Shown in pieces: positions 1 to 11,608 of a DNA stretch of 64,000 bases. The stretch comes from Hydrangea macrophylla (lineage: Eukaryota; Streptophyta; Magnoliopsida; Cornales; Hydrangeaceae). A program made the position numbers and the translations under genes. Below the pieces are notes generated by a model. That model worked only from the letters and a program-made list of their open reading frames with translations. It was not told the DNA's origin and ran no database searches. Every line of letters starts with the position of its first letter. Position 1 is the first letter of the stretch. The stretch spans positions 29,637,501 to 29,701,500 of the forward strand of contig CM066998.1 of NCBI GenBank assembly GCA_033977485.1, written 5' to 3'.

Positions 1-300
1 TTCCAGAAGTTACATGCATTTCTAATACGACATTGTGGTATCATGTGAATTATTAATGTTTATTAATAATTGAGATGAGTTGACGTGGGTCAACGGTGAG
101 GTGTCAGGTGGAGACACGGGAATCTGATAATACATTATATATTGGCATGATTAAATGACATTTATGTGATTTAAATGTTATTCGACTTTATCTAGTATTT
201 TGATGAATAGTAATTATACCTGTTTTGTATAAATTCTGGTAACTTAGATATTGTTTTAGATCATTTTGAATACTGTGGTGAGAACGTGAGTGATGCGTGG

Positions 301-308
301 TATAAAAG
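301..308 (+). promoter_or_regulatory. TATA box of LTR D1
   Basis: TATAAAAG lies inside the long LTR, about 1.8 kb from its 3' end. It is the best core-promoter match in this repeat and would start the element transcript near 330. This is inferred from sequence only. Confidence 0.45.
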
Positions 309-1628
309 GTAGGTGGTACAGAGATTCCACGGAGATTAGTATTTTGGATCCTTGTTTTTGAACCCAAACGGAACTTAGTCGAAAACTTTTATAACTTTTA
401 GTTTTCACTCGTGAATGAATGAAGTAGACGTTTAAGATATTTTGGGAGATAATTAGAAGTTTTGAGAAACTTGTGGGGTGGTAGACATAATTTCCGAAAG
501 TTATGTCTATGAATAGTAAGGGTGAGTTTTCATTATTTGATAACTTACTAAAAATATCTAGAGAGAGAGAGAACGAGATTTGGTGGCTACGAGCTTCACG
601 ACGCCAAACGACGAACTTCTGATCGTCAGTTTTTCTCCAGATTCGAGATTCGAACTCCTTGAGGTAAGAGCTTCGATTTGATACCTCTTAGGCCGCGTTT
701 GGCTAACTTTTTCCGAAAATCTAATTTCTAGAAATTTGGGGAAAACCCTGTAAAACTTGGAAGAATCGCGTATAAATTGAGATCCGACGTTTATTCGGGC
801 CTCTAGTCGATCCTTTAAAGTTAGGAAGAAATCGCACGAGATATGAATTCTAGATCTATGAAATATATGAGATTTACATGTTTTAAATATCGACCTTGAT
901 ATTTTGGATCCGAACGAAATTCATGTATTAATTAGGCCCGTTAATTATGCACGCTAAAATGTTAGAAAAACACGTATAACTGTCTATGTGAGCACGTTAT
1001 ATGTTTATTTGGGTCAAAGGGGAGTTTGGTGCAATTTCATCCGGGGGTAAGCTCCTCGAACCTTGAGGATTGTGATATTGAGTGTGGTTGTGTCTGGTAT
1101 GGAGGAAGGCCCAACCAGGACACGGTACCTGGTATGGAGGAAGGCCCAACCAGTATACGGGATGCGTGGGAGAGGTGTGCCTTTTCACGGCATCGGTTTT
1201 ATTTACCGGATGAATGCGTACCACTCACCCTAGAGATTATTTTGATGTGTTTCAAATGTTTTAAACATGAATTGTCATATAAGCATACATTTTGAATTGT
1301 ACACTCGGCATATAGCTGAGCAGTGGAGATTTACTCCATTGCAAGTGATAAGAAGCGATGAAAGAAGAAGTGTGAGGAGTGAGGCCGAGGAATACCGGGG
1401 AAACACCACTGGTTCACACTTTTGTTATTATTCCAAACTTGTAATAAGAATTTGGGAATTGTAATATGTTAGTAATAGTATCTTGGCATGGATTAGTAGT
1501 AATATAATCCCTAGTAAACACTCGTGTATTTAGGATTTGAATCGTGGGAATATAATTGTGTTTATGTTGGTATTTGTTGGAAAACCATGGGTTGGAGATT
1601 GTTGCAACTTGTGCCGATTTTAGGGGAA

Positions 1629-1904
1629 TCAGTCGACTGAGTCTCCGACCCAGTCGACTGGACCCTTGTTTTTAACGAAAAACCCTTCAGTTTTCACAGG
1701 CTTCAGTCGACTGAAAGACAGAAATCAGTCGACTGGTTTCTGCATGAAAACATGGCATTATGCATGCATAGTGTCCAGTCGACCAGACAAAGTACCAGTC
1801 GACTGAGAAATCGAGGCCCCAATCGACTTAGTCCCCGACACAGTCGACTGGACAGGGCTGTTGAACTTTTCTTACTTTCTTCTTTTAACCTCTAGTCGAC
1901 TGGA
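1629..1904 (+). repeat. Array of CAGTCGACTG palindromes, arranged in pairs
   Basis: Nine copies of the 10-bp palindrome CAGTCGACTG or close variants lie here, starting at about 1630, 1651, 1704, 1726, 1776, 1796, 1820, 1841 and 1893. The first eight form four pairs with starts 20-22 bp apart. Several extend to 12-14 bp. Each pair could fold as a hairpin with a loop of about ten bases. The array lies near the 3' end of the LTR and is not seen at this density elsewhere in the host-derived DNA. Confidence 0.85.
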
Positions 1905-2130
1905 TTACTGATTTTCAAAATGAATTCTTTGGAAGTGTTTCAATTGGGTAAAACTTTTTATACTTATGATTTTAAAGGATTGTACTTATGTTTTTCTGCT
2001 GCTATTTTACTTTAATGGAATTGGATGAGCATTGGTGGCGTGCTACGTGTCCTTTTTTCGCGCGTAGCGGGATGGGTCGTGACATCTTAGGTCCTCGTGA
2101 CTTTGCCTATAAGGAATAAAATAGTTAAAG

Positions 2131-2357
2131 TGCTGTCGTTGCCTTAGCCCTGAGCTACAATAGCATTATAAGTGGTAACCATTGTATTCCAGATTTGATC
2201 GGATCATTTTGCTATCGTCGCCTTAGCCCAGGGCTGCAATAGGCAATAGCGTGTAAATCACTAACTTTTGTGGCTTGACTATATTCATTCGAATGGGTAC
2301 TTGAACTATCGTCGCCTTAGCCCCAGGCCGCAATAGCATTATAAGTTGTAACCATTG
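2131..2357 (+). repeat. Three imperfect copies of a GTCGCCTTAGCCC motif
   Basis: Copies start near 2131, 2210 and 2306. Each contains CGT.GCCTTAGCCC followed by CAATAG, and copies one and three continue into ATTATAAGT.GTAACCATTG. Spacing is about 79 and 96 bp. No coding potential is evident. Confidence 0.7.
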
Positions 2358-4960
2358 ATTTGACAGTATTACTTGGACCACTGTGGTCCACTCAAACATG
2401 TGTGACATTATAACTAGGTTGGTCTCCTCGACTAACCATACGTACGTCAATTTTGACATCATGACTCGACTGCGTTCATGTGAGTGTTCATGGGAGTGTA
2501 TGACGTATAACATAACAAGCATGAATCATAACAATTATCAATTAACATTGAGTAGTTATTTAGACACGCGTTTTCATATAAACGGTTTATCTTTAACTTA
2601 CGCACACATAATACGCATAAATTATGGCCACACCAGATATACGAAATATTCATATAATATACATGGAGTATTCCTTTAATATACCATTCTTTAATATACC
2701 AAGTGAGTTAGGACGACTCAGCTCGATGCAAATTCGTGAATACAAGTATAACTTCGGTCCCTACATTTCATATCAATTTATAGAATGTCGATTAACATTC
2801 ATTCTATACTTAATGGTATAATGGTAATTATGCCTATTGAGTTCCTAAACCTCAACATGAATATCTTGACATCATTCTGAGTCTACCGCCATTGACAAGA
2901 CTCAAATCGGAGTCCGTCATATAAAAAGATGGGTTTCCTATACCAGTATGTGCCTTAACAGTAACTATACTTTTGACTGAGTTAGAAAGTCATTAAACTT
3001 AAGAAAATAGATCTACACGTCATTCTAGGAATTTAGGAACTAACCGCGTATTTTTTTGAGCTATGGTTTAGTTATTATGAATTATTGAATTCCTAATCAC
3101 ATAATTATAGTATTATGAGTCCTATAATTATAAAATATATTTTAGAAAGACAATCGGTCTTTTGAAATATTTTTATTAAATACAAGGCCTTAAAATAGGC
3201 TAGTGGTAATTTTTTTATATTATTAAAATAGTCATTAGGCATTTATTACCTAATTATTACAATTTAAAACTATTTTTTATTATTTATTTATGCTAAACAA
3301 ATAATAAGTATAATATATAATTAATATAATAAAATAACATAATATAAGTATGTTATTTAAAATAATATTTCAGAATGTTTAAACTTTAATTTTTGGCATT
3401 TAAAACTATTTTAAAAATAATTTGGAACCATTTATAATTACTTATAACTATTTACTAATATAAAATAAATAGTTAATAATATAAAAAAATGTTAAATCTT
3501 CTTAACAGAATAAGTAAAGCACTAATTATTACCTAAACAGTTTATTAAGTTACTGATTAGGATTAACAAAATAATTAATAATATTAAACGAATTAATTAA
3601 CTAATTACTTACAGATTCGTGGGTCAGCCCGAACCAATCTGAGGCAAACGGGTGGCCCGTTTATAGACTCAGAATAGTCCAAGTTAAACAACTCACGGAT
3701 CGACCCGACCCGACCCGACACAACCCATTAGCAAAAAAGGATAGTTCGTATAAAGACTTAGGAGAGTCCAAATCCAACATCCCGTGGGTTAAACGACTCG
3801 ATCCAATGGATCTGGAAGGATCCGACGCCAAACGGCGTCGTTTGGATTAGTGAGTCCATCCATGGGTTATAAAATGACCCGACCCACTACTTAAACCAAC
3901 CCATATACTCGTGCATATTAATCCTACCCAAATCCGACCCGAATGTAAAATGATATAACCCGAAAGCTATTCGGGTCAAACCATGTTCGGTGACCTGGTT
4001 CGTCGGCGCGAGTCGCAGTGGCCGGAGAAACTTCGAGAGGCTATATCTTTTCATCCTCTCCATGTAAATATATGATTCCAACGCTAAAAGGACCGGAATG
4101 AGACCCTCTATCACATAGTATAAGTTGGGTTCGTGGTTCATTCGTTTTAAGGCTCGATCCAGTAGATGATCGTTTTTAGGGTTTTGGAGGAATGATGGCT
4201 TGCATGTTGAGTTTGGCTTGCTCAAATTAAAAACTGTTACTGTGGGAGTCTATGGGGGTCTATAGGGTCTGTTTGGTATAGCTTTTATAAGCTTTGGTTG
4301 AGTTTGAGATTTTGAGCTCTCATAGAGCTTCAATGGTGGTCTTGGTTAAACCAGGGTCTTAAGGCTTTGTTTGGTTGATATCTGGGAGGTCTGAGTGCGT
4401 TTGTGTGTGATGTCCAAAGATACAGAAGAGGGGAGTGGGGTTTGTACCTCAGTCTCGGGTTCACTTTAAAAGGCTGTTGCCACTTGAGTATCCTAGGTTG
4501 TACTTGTATCACTAAGTTTGTGGGATCTTATTTTCGTCTAGGTCCCCGCGCCGTACAGTCCAGGTTTGATACAGATTTTACGGGTTTGTGTGACAAAGTC
4601 AGTCCGGGTCTGTAAACTACTGTCTAAGCTTACTACTTTAATAAACACGTATAATTCATATAGAGCAAAGTACGGGAGCCCATTTATTAATATTAGAAAC
4701 TTTACGGGTATTACATTATTGAACCATTTTAAGGGTTTCATGAGGTATAGGATTTCCTCTTTTTGTGCATTACTTGTGACAAATAATCCCTAAAGTAATA
4801 TATATGTATATAGATATACTTCTATTCTTAAGAGTTATGACTTATGACTTGATAGACACAGTAAATCTTGGTGAATTGTTGAATTTTTCTACATCGTTAC
4901 TTTATGCATGTACTATTTTCTTCCCCATTTTTAAGCTGCTTATAATTTTTGAGTTTACAG
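2358..4960. other. Intergenic or intronic stretch without recognisable gene
   Basis: The part from 3050 to 3600 is strongly AT-rich. Around 3700-3900 there are runs of CCGACCCGACCC and a short CGACGCC/GGCGTCG inverted repeat. A search by eye for the missing first exon of the Rab gene (phosphate-binding loop GDSGVGKS and the effector region) found nothing here. Confidence 0.4.
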
Positions 4961-5396
4961 GTACCGTGCAATAACTAGTGCTTACTACCGGGGTGCTGTG
5001 GGTGCACTACTTGTGTACGATGTGACCCGTCACTCAACATTCGAAAACGTCGAGAGGTGGTTAAGGGAGTTGAGAGATCATACGGATCCCAATATTGTCG
5101 TAATGCTCATCGGTAACAAATCAGATCTCCGACACCTCGTGGCTGTCTCGACCGAGGATGGGAAATCCTTTTGCGAGAGAGAGTCGCTCTACTTCATGGA
5201 AACTTCTGCACTCGAGGCAACGAACGTGGACAATGCATTTGCGGAAGTACTTACTCAGATCTACCGAATTGTGAGTAAGAAAGCTATGGAGTCCGGTGAT
5301 GATGGAAATTCTTCGGCTGTTCCTTCCAAAGGAGAGAAAATTGATGTGGGCAAAGATGTTTCTGCAATGAAGAGTGTTGGGTGCTGCTCAACCTAG
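4961..5396 (+). CDS. RABA1: RABA1-type (Rab11) small GTPase, terminal exon only
   Basis: This exon encodes the C-terminal two thirds of a Rab GTPase, which in plants works in trans-Golgi and recycling-endosome traffic. A pyrimidine-rich tract and CAG at 4958-4960 precede the exon. The first full codon is at 4962, giving 144 residues to TAG at 5394-5396. Visible motifs are [12 protein letters not shown] just after switch II, the guanine-specificity motif NKSD, ETSAL (G5), and a C-terminal GCCST double-cysteine prenylation signal preceded by a variable tail. RABA1 genes have an intron within the AGQER/YRAIT region, exactly where this exon starts. The first exon, with the P-loop and DTAGQE, is not found upstream in the window. 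The gene may have a very long intron running past the window edge, or it may be a truncated copy. The frame is open with no disabling change. Confidence 0.9.
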
Positions 5397-5534
5397 GATT
5401 TTTAGCTGAATTTGGGTAATTGGGTAAAGGGCAAAAATAAAATTTGCCAATCCTAAGCTAAAATTGACATGGGTACGATTTTTTTTCCTCCCTTACAAGA
5501 TGTTTCTGGTTTCTTTTGCTGTATCTGTTCTTTT

Positions 5535-5686
5535 GAATAATGCTATGCTATCCAAATTTGAATCCTAAATACATTTATAGTTGTACTAAATAACATGGCA
5601 GTGGTTGGGGCTACCACAAACCACTGCATGTGTGGTACATCTAGCGAAACATTTGGATATTAAATTTGGGAAGCATAGTATTACTT
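5535..5686. mobile_element. Mutator-like MITE, family M, copy 1
   Basis: Terminal inverted repeats begin GAATAATGCTATGCT and end AGCATAGTATTACTT. The 9-bp flanks TGTTCTTTT (5526-5534) and TGTTTTTTT (5687-5695) match at eight of nine positions, as expected for Mutator-superfamily insertion. It lies about 140 bp past the Rab stop codon, so it may sit in or near the 3' UTR. Related copies are at 8711, 51044, 59292 and 59519. Confidence 0.75.
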
Positions 5687-5940
5687 TGTTTTTTTTTTTT
5701 TTGGATGTAGACTACATAGGGCTACATTAGGAGATAGGTGAGAATTGCTTCAAGTGATTTAAAATTTTTTGAGCTTGATTATTGTTTCCGGCCCAGAAGC
5801 AGAGCTTGATTAGTGACAGGATTTTATATTTGTCCAGTTGAAAGATGGGGCTCAAGTTTGCAGGGAATTTGGTTAATGAAATGCAAGTTATAAGACCCTC
5901 TTATTCTTATTCTACAGTTTTCATATTCCACTAGAATTTT

Positions 5941-6652
5941 AGGTGTTGTTTGGCGTAATTTCTCACATAGAAGTCCATTTTCGGAATGGACTTCTGAAGA
6001 TGGAATTTTCAAGATGGACTTCTTTTTTAAAGAATTTGTTTGGTGAATGAGTGTTTTTTTTAAAATAAAAAGTGCATCTAAATGTGCAAATACGTTTGGT
6101 GGTAACTTTTTAAAAGTACAAACTTATACTTGCTTACCAATATTACCCTTAATCATGAATTTAAAACTAAATGGATATAACATATTATAGTATGTAATTT
6201 TAGACTACAAAATAGTTAGCTGAAATAAATTAAAATTATTTATCCATAACTATCTTGTCAAATGAACTAAAATTGGGTACCAAAAAACAGAAAAAAGAAA
6301 AAACACTTTTAATTATAATGTTGGTTAAATGACTTATTTTTAAAAGGAATTGTAAAACAATAGGGATTCGGCTAGGTTACATAATTTATGTATGGGATTT
6401 GGATAAGGAGGGTATTAATTATAAAACAAGGGATAAAAGTGTAATTCTGTGTATAAAGCTCCTGACTTCTGGGGAAGTGCAAAAATCACAGTTTTGAGAA
6501 GTCCGGATTTTTGACTTCTTAAAATGGGCATTGTGGAGATGCATTTGTTGTCAAGAAGTCCATCCTCAAATCTCACCAAATGAATTTCAATTCTTTAAAT
6601 GAACTTCTTCTTCCAGAAATCCATTCCCTTTGGTTTCCAAACACTCTCTTAG
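5941..6652. mobile_element. Palindromic non-autonomous DNA transposon, hAT-like
   Basis: The left end (GTGTTGTTTGG) is the inverted counterpart of the right end (CCAAACACTC). Both halves carry repeated GAAGTCCAT / ATGGACTTC segments, so much of the 0.7-kb unit can fold back on itself. It has no coding capacity. I could not fix a clean target-site duplication, so the ends are approximate and the superfamily is a guess. Confidence 0.5.
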
Positions 6653-7029
6653 TATTCGACTTCTTGATTGTTCTTAATTGTTTGTCTTCAGGTTGAGAAA
6701 TTTTTTGATTACTTGAGGGTATATTATTGCAAGTCTACGTGATACTTGTAGTCAACGAGAATGAGTCTTTTGGTGTGACCTCCGCCCTAACATGCAGGAG
6801 GTCTCCCGACGCGTGGATCCTATCCTAAAAATTTATTTATATTGGTTAGAGGATACCAGGTAAGCATGTCATGTTGTACCCTGGGGTTGGGAGTATCCAA
6901 AAATTCTCCTTTTGGTGGCTAACAGGGGAGGGGACCTTGGCTTAATTATTTGGTTTATTTGAGTCTCTAAGGCATGTCCTAAGAAAAATGGAATAATTTC
7001 AAGAAAAACTATTTAAAGAGATATAATGG

Positions 7030-7552
7030 CAGGGGCGGAGCCAGGAATTTTGGCCAGGGGGGGCCTAGGCTATACGGGGGTTCGGGGGCAGTGCCCCCGA
7101 AATTTTTTTTTTGGGGTCTATTCATACATAATTGACAAGTTTTTTAGGGTCTACTTGTCTATAATTGTGATTTTTTTGGGATATGCTTATAATATAAGTC
7201 TATTCGGTGACACGTAAATATTATATAGTGTCTTTCAAAATTTTAAGGGGGTCTATTTCTAAAACGCATAAAATTATCACACTAAAAGTGTAATTTATAA
7301 AATTTTAGGCGCATTTCTTTTGAGTTGTATATACCGGTATATCAATATATATGTAGTTGATAGCACTAAATTGGGCCTTGGACCCCTTTGAGGGCCTAAA
7401 CATAATTTGAGGGGGGCCTAAACATAGTTGGGGGGGGGGGGGGGGGGGGGGCTAAATGTAAAATACTTAAAAAATTTAGGCTAAAATTTTAATTTTCAAA
7501 ATCTCAGGGGGGGCCTGGCCCCCCCCCTGGCCCTACACAGCCTCCGCCCATG
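7030..7552. mobile_element. hAT-superfamily MITE with perfect 8-bp TSD
   Basis: The left terminus reads CAGGGGCGGAGCC and the reverse complement of the right terminus reads CATGGGCGGAGGC, the classical hAT terminal sequence of plants. The perfect 8-bp duplication TATAATGG flanks it at 7022-7029 and 7553-7560. The 523-bp interior has no transposase. It contains a run of about 22 G residues (7430-7451) and several shorter G or C runs just inside the termini. Confidence 0.9.
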
Positions 7553-8175
7553 TATAATGGTATGCTTCTAAAATTAGAATCCAAAATTTGGTGGTTCTCA
7601 AATATTAACAGTTGAACCACATGTGGCAGTGGTCGGTAGTACTGACGTTAAATGTGGGACACCTGATAAAATATTTGCAAATCAAACTTGAAAATCAAAA
7701 TTGGAAAGCAGGCATTACTCTTAAAAGAGTTTGCGGTTGTTGGGAGAATTATGTGGACATGGATTTACTACTTTCAACATCTTGCATGAAATTAAAATTT
7801 ATACAATTTGAGGAATTTTTGTTTGGGATAGGCTGTTGTAAGGTCGTTTGCATTTGCAGACGAGTCCACATCTTTGGATTGTCTAGATTGCATTGAGATT
7901 GGAACAAAAAAAAGCGTATCTGCATTTTTTTCTTCTTCTTGTAATCTATTAACTTTTCATCCGATGGTAGGTAAAACAAAACAAAACAAATATGGCAACC
8001 TGCTAGAGTGGAACTCAAGACATAGAAGTTTACAATTTTTTTTTTCTTATGTATATTATATGCTTATTTTAAATTCAGATCGATTTCATGATAATGTTTA
8101 GCAATTCAAGTAGGTTGCTTATAAATTTAATTATATTTTATTTTATTTTTTTTATTATTGTTATTATTATTATTA

Positions 8176-8465
8176 CTCTTTTCGTCCCATAATAAGTGTC
8201 AATTTCCTTTTTGCACAATGTTTAAGAAAGTTGTATTATATTAATTTATTTGGTTCATTAAAGAGTCACTTTCCAATTTTACCCTTAGATGTGATAGGTG
8301 TTTGACTTTTTGCTTGTTTTGGGACCACAAATAAATGCTTCTTTGTCTTTATTATATGGGTAGTTTTGGAAAGTAAGTAAAAGCTATATGACAATTTAGG
8401 AAAGTGGACATTTATTGTGGGACATCCAAAAAAGGAAATGTAGACACTTATTATGGGAAGTATTA
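8176..8465. mobile_element. Stowaway-like (Tc1/mariner) MITE
   Basis: The left end contains CGTCCCATAATAAGTGTC and the right end contains GACACTTATTATGGGA, a terminal inverted repeat closely resembling plant Stowaway elements. TA dinucleotides flank both ends. An internal partial copy of the right terminus (GGACATTTATTGTGGGAC) lies about 40 bp inside. No coding sequence is present. Confidence 0.7.
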
Positions 8466-8710
8466 TTACTCCTATTATTTATTTATTTATTTTTTAAACA
8501 AAGCTTGATTATACTGCTTTCATTAGTTTTCAACTTGGGAAGAAGCTATATAAATTGTAGACCTTGTCAACCATTACTTAATTATCCATATTTAATAAGC
8601 CTACATTGACTATAAATTATGCGCCGAATTCTATAACAGATGAGGAAGTTGACGATTAAAAGTTGATTATCATCACTACCGTGCGGTATTAAGATTCTCA
8701 TAATTTTAAT

Positions 8711-8875
8711 GAGTAATGTTATGCTTTTCAAATTTGAGATATTCTAAATGCTATTCGATGATTTGATGGTATCACATGTAGTGATATCACAACTACTATC
8801 ATTGCATGTGGTACAATAGTTAAAAGCATTTGGAACCAACTTTAAGATTCAAATTTGAGAACTATACCATTATTC
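8711..8875. mobile_element. Mutator-like MITE, family M, copy 2
   Basis: It starts GAGTAATGTTATGCTTTTCA and ends with a diverged inverted copy, ACTATACCATTATTC. The interior carries ACATGTAGTGATATCAC and CATTGCATGTGGTAC, resembling copy 1. No matching 9-bp flanks are visible, so this copy is older or its flanks have mutated. Confidence 0.55.
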
Positions 8876-9688
8876 AAAACCGCGTACACTATAAGTGGTA
8901 TGTACTGACTATTTAAATATCTGAGAACCAAATTTGAAATCACAACATTAATACAATAATGCAATAATATTAGTGTTTACTATTGGCTTGACTCTGTCTT
9001 CTAATTGTTAACATTATCTTAATAATACTAAAACGGATGCTAAGCTAGTATCAAAAAAGAAAATAAAGAAAAAAAATGGATGCTAAGCTAAATGATTCAA
9101 AAAGGGCCTCTTGGGTCCCTCAAATAAGCATCCTCACCAACAACTTACAAATAATTTTTTAATTCTCTCATTGATTGTGATTAATAAATCCTCTTTTTCT
9201 CTCACCGTCTCAGCTAGCCGAACGCATATAGTTTGATCAAAATGTTGCAAGATGATTAGAGTTCAATGACGTTGCCAAGTTGGACCCACTAATAATATTG
9301 GCCAAACATTAAATGAATCCAGCTATCATTGCCTAAAAGTCAACTTTTGGTTCATTTGACTTTTTTCTTATTCATACTTTTTTTTTTTGAGATAAATGTT
9401 TTCTTATTTATATTTGAAAACATCTAAAATTTGTTCTCCATACTTCAAGTTTCAAATCATCTAGGTTTTTTTAGGGATTTGTTTCAGACAAGGTCAACGA
9501 AGAATGAATTCCAGAATAATTGTGGTGCATTTGTAATGATATTTTTGAGATGCATCCTATTAAATTTGCAATTACATTATTCATTTTAATTTAACTTAGT
9601 TTTTATATTTTTCAAAAAAATTTATTCGATTGTGCATTTTAGTTAGAGATTGTGTCTTGCACATATATATATATATACACACACACAA
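8876..9688. other. Intergenic DNA, nothing recognised
   Basis: The stretch is AT-rich with no supported ORF. It ends in a short TA/CA microsatellite near 9664-9688. Confidence 0.4.
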
Positions 9689-9842
9689 AGCACCTCTTAT
9701 GAGGACGTCCGCAAGTTATTGACTATTGGATTGACGTGAATCAGTGTGAAATGGCCGAAATACCTTTAATGAAATCACGATTCAACGACCGAGAAAGAAG
9801 TCCGCAATTTAATAACTTGCAGGACACATAAGAAGCGGACCG
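9689..9842. mobile_element. Short inverted-repeat element (MITE-like)
   Basis: The left end AGCACCTCTTATGAGGACGT.CGCAAGTTATT pairs with an inverted right end containing AATAACTTGCAGGACACATAAGAAGCGG. It is bounded on both sides by TA microsatellite sequence, suggesting insertion into a TA tract. No coding capacity is present. Confidence 0.55.
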
Positions 9843-9879
9843 TATATATATATATATAATTTTTCTCCAATGGCCTCCC

Positions 9880-10178
9880 ACAAGTACTCGGAAGGTGCGT
9901 ACCTCAATTCAAGAAATTATTCGATGTGGCCTTATAACATTGTGGTGTGACCATTCAATCTTAACCATACACATGTCCTATACCAAGGGATCGGATCATG
10001 ACAAGTGGTGAGAAACATTTTAAACTAATAAATTGCAATTGCTTGTCATGATCTCTAAAAATAGGGAACATATGTATGTATAGTTAAGATTGAATAGTCA
10101 CACCATGTAAATGTGATGACGTAGTATGCTGACACATTAATTTCTCTAATTCAGGTCGTCAATCACTTACGGGAGTAC
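9880..10178. mobile_element. Foldback MITE with long inverted arms
   Basis: The block GTGGTGTGACCATTCAATCT near 9940 is matched in inverted orientation by AGATTGAATAGTCACACCAT near 10090. The arms continue outward with lower identity to CAAGTACTC and GGGAGTAC. The pair forms a stem of roughly 100 bp. The target duplication is unclear. Confidence 0.6.
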
Positions 10179-10192
10179 ACAGGAAAAGGGAT

Positions 10193-10231
<39 letters not shown>

Positions 10232-10232
10232 C
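10193..10232. repeat. Compound CT/TA microsatellite
   Basis: A (CT)n run passes directly into a (TA)n run. Confidence 0.9.
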
Positions 10233-11062
10233 TATAATAAGTTAGAGCGGTGTGGGTCCCTCCCAAATCAACAACTTTTAATCCGAGTTATTGAGATAAG
10301 TTTAGATATTTTCAACCCTAAGATCGTTGGTCCACCAAATCTCACCCAATGTCTAAAAATCTCACCCTCACAATAGTCCCTCTCACCTAACTCAATTTCA
10401 TTTGAAATTAAGAACTATCCTTTAAAAATATAAATAATTGGTTGTATAGCTTATCTCTCTTTCAATTTTAAAAAAAAAAATCCCTTAATTGGTTATATAG
10501 ACAGATATACAGATACGTATATATCTAAAATCTATATACATATTGAACAGTTATATATCTAATTGGTCAGAGTGAATCGAATAGCTGCTCAAATAGATAA
10601 ATATTGACATTTTAAAATAAAAAAACATTAATTGAATAGCTGCTCAAAAACTTTCTGTCTTTTTTTTTTGGCTCTTTCTCACGTCTCTCTCTCACTCTCT
10701 CTCTCATTAAACTGCCATTGCAATATGGTGGTGTTTTTTTTTTTTTTTTTTGAGTGTTTGCCCACGTACTATATTAGTTAAAAAAGATATATGGAGTATT
10801 AGTTAAAAAAAACTCCCAGAAAATATATGAGTTGGAGTTTTTTTATTTTTTATTTTTTAAACCATGATTTGGGTTTTTATTGTAACTAAAATAGTTACAT
10901 ATTAGTGTAATTGATTCAATAGTTAGAATCAACATTTGGATAGAATTGCATGAAATTTTTTGGCCGGAAAATATGCTCTTTCCAAAAAAGTGAATTCATC
11001 ACCAAATTATAAATTGAGAGTAAAGATTACCAATTTTTAAAAATTTTCTTCTGTCTCTCATC

Positions 11063-11065
<3 letters not shown>

Positions 11066-11108
<43 letters not shown>
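11066..11108. repeat. (TC)n microsatellite
   Basis: About twenty uninterrupted TC units, followed from 11193 by a degenerate TG-rich stretch. Confidence 0.95.
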
Positions 11109-11110
<2 letters not shown>

Positions 11111-11576
11111 CCCGTCCACCACCACTATCCCTGACCACCATCACTGTCATTGGAATTAGGTAACCCCTCTCTCCCTCTATATCTTTATTTGTACGTGGAT
11201 GTGTGTGTTTGTGTGTGCATGTGTGCGTGTGTGTCTGCATGTGTGCGTGTATGGTGTTTGTGCAAACATGTGACATCTGTGCATCATTGCATTGCAAACA
11301 GGTGTGTTAATTTGTGCATGTTTCTGTGTGTGTGAGTGTGCAGAGAGGAAAGCTATTGACGAGCCATTGGAATACATCAATAAAACAGGTGGGTGTGTGT
11401 TAATTTATGAATGTTTCAGCAAAACTTTAATTATGATAATGCTGATATGGACAACTTTTATTCAAAGTTTAGAGAGGGTATGCAGTGGTTAATTTGGGCC
11501 ACTTTTTTTTCCAATTTTTTTTGTCAGCTTTATTCCCATATTTTTTGTTTAAACAGTATACAAAACTATATTTCCC

Positions 11577-11608
11577 CTTCTTCTTCTTCTTCTTCTTCTT
11601 CTTCTTCC
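11577..11608. repeat. (TTC)n microsatellite
   Basis: About ten TTC units. Confidence 0.95.

Larger units (their letters stand above)
1..2084 (+). mobile_element. Long Ty3/gypsy-type LTR (family D, copy 1), probably solo, cut by window start
   Basis: The segment from about 860 to 2084 aligns by eye with 16371-17658, including blocks reading TTGATATTTTGGATC, AATTAGGC.CGTTAATTATGCAC and a shared end GG.TCGTGACA. That terminal block is typical of long plant Ty3/gypsy LTRs (known family feature). A TATA box (TATAAAAG) at 301-308 fits an LTR promoter, with U3 to its left. No primer-binding site follows the GACA end at 2084 and no gag-pol frame is present, so a solo LTR is the simplest reading. The left end lies outside the window. 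The family assignment is an inference. Confidence 0.6.

Noticed and set aside
3887..4225. 112-codon minus-strand frame upstream of the Rab exon
   Set aside because: No domain, no splice context and no codon bias visible; the area is repeat-like.
7026..7217. 63-codon frame at the start of the hAT MITE
   Set aside because: It begins in the TSD and reads the terminal repeat; it has no conserved character.
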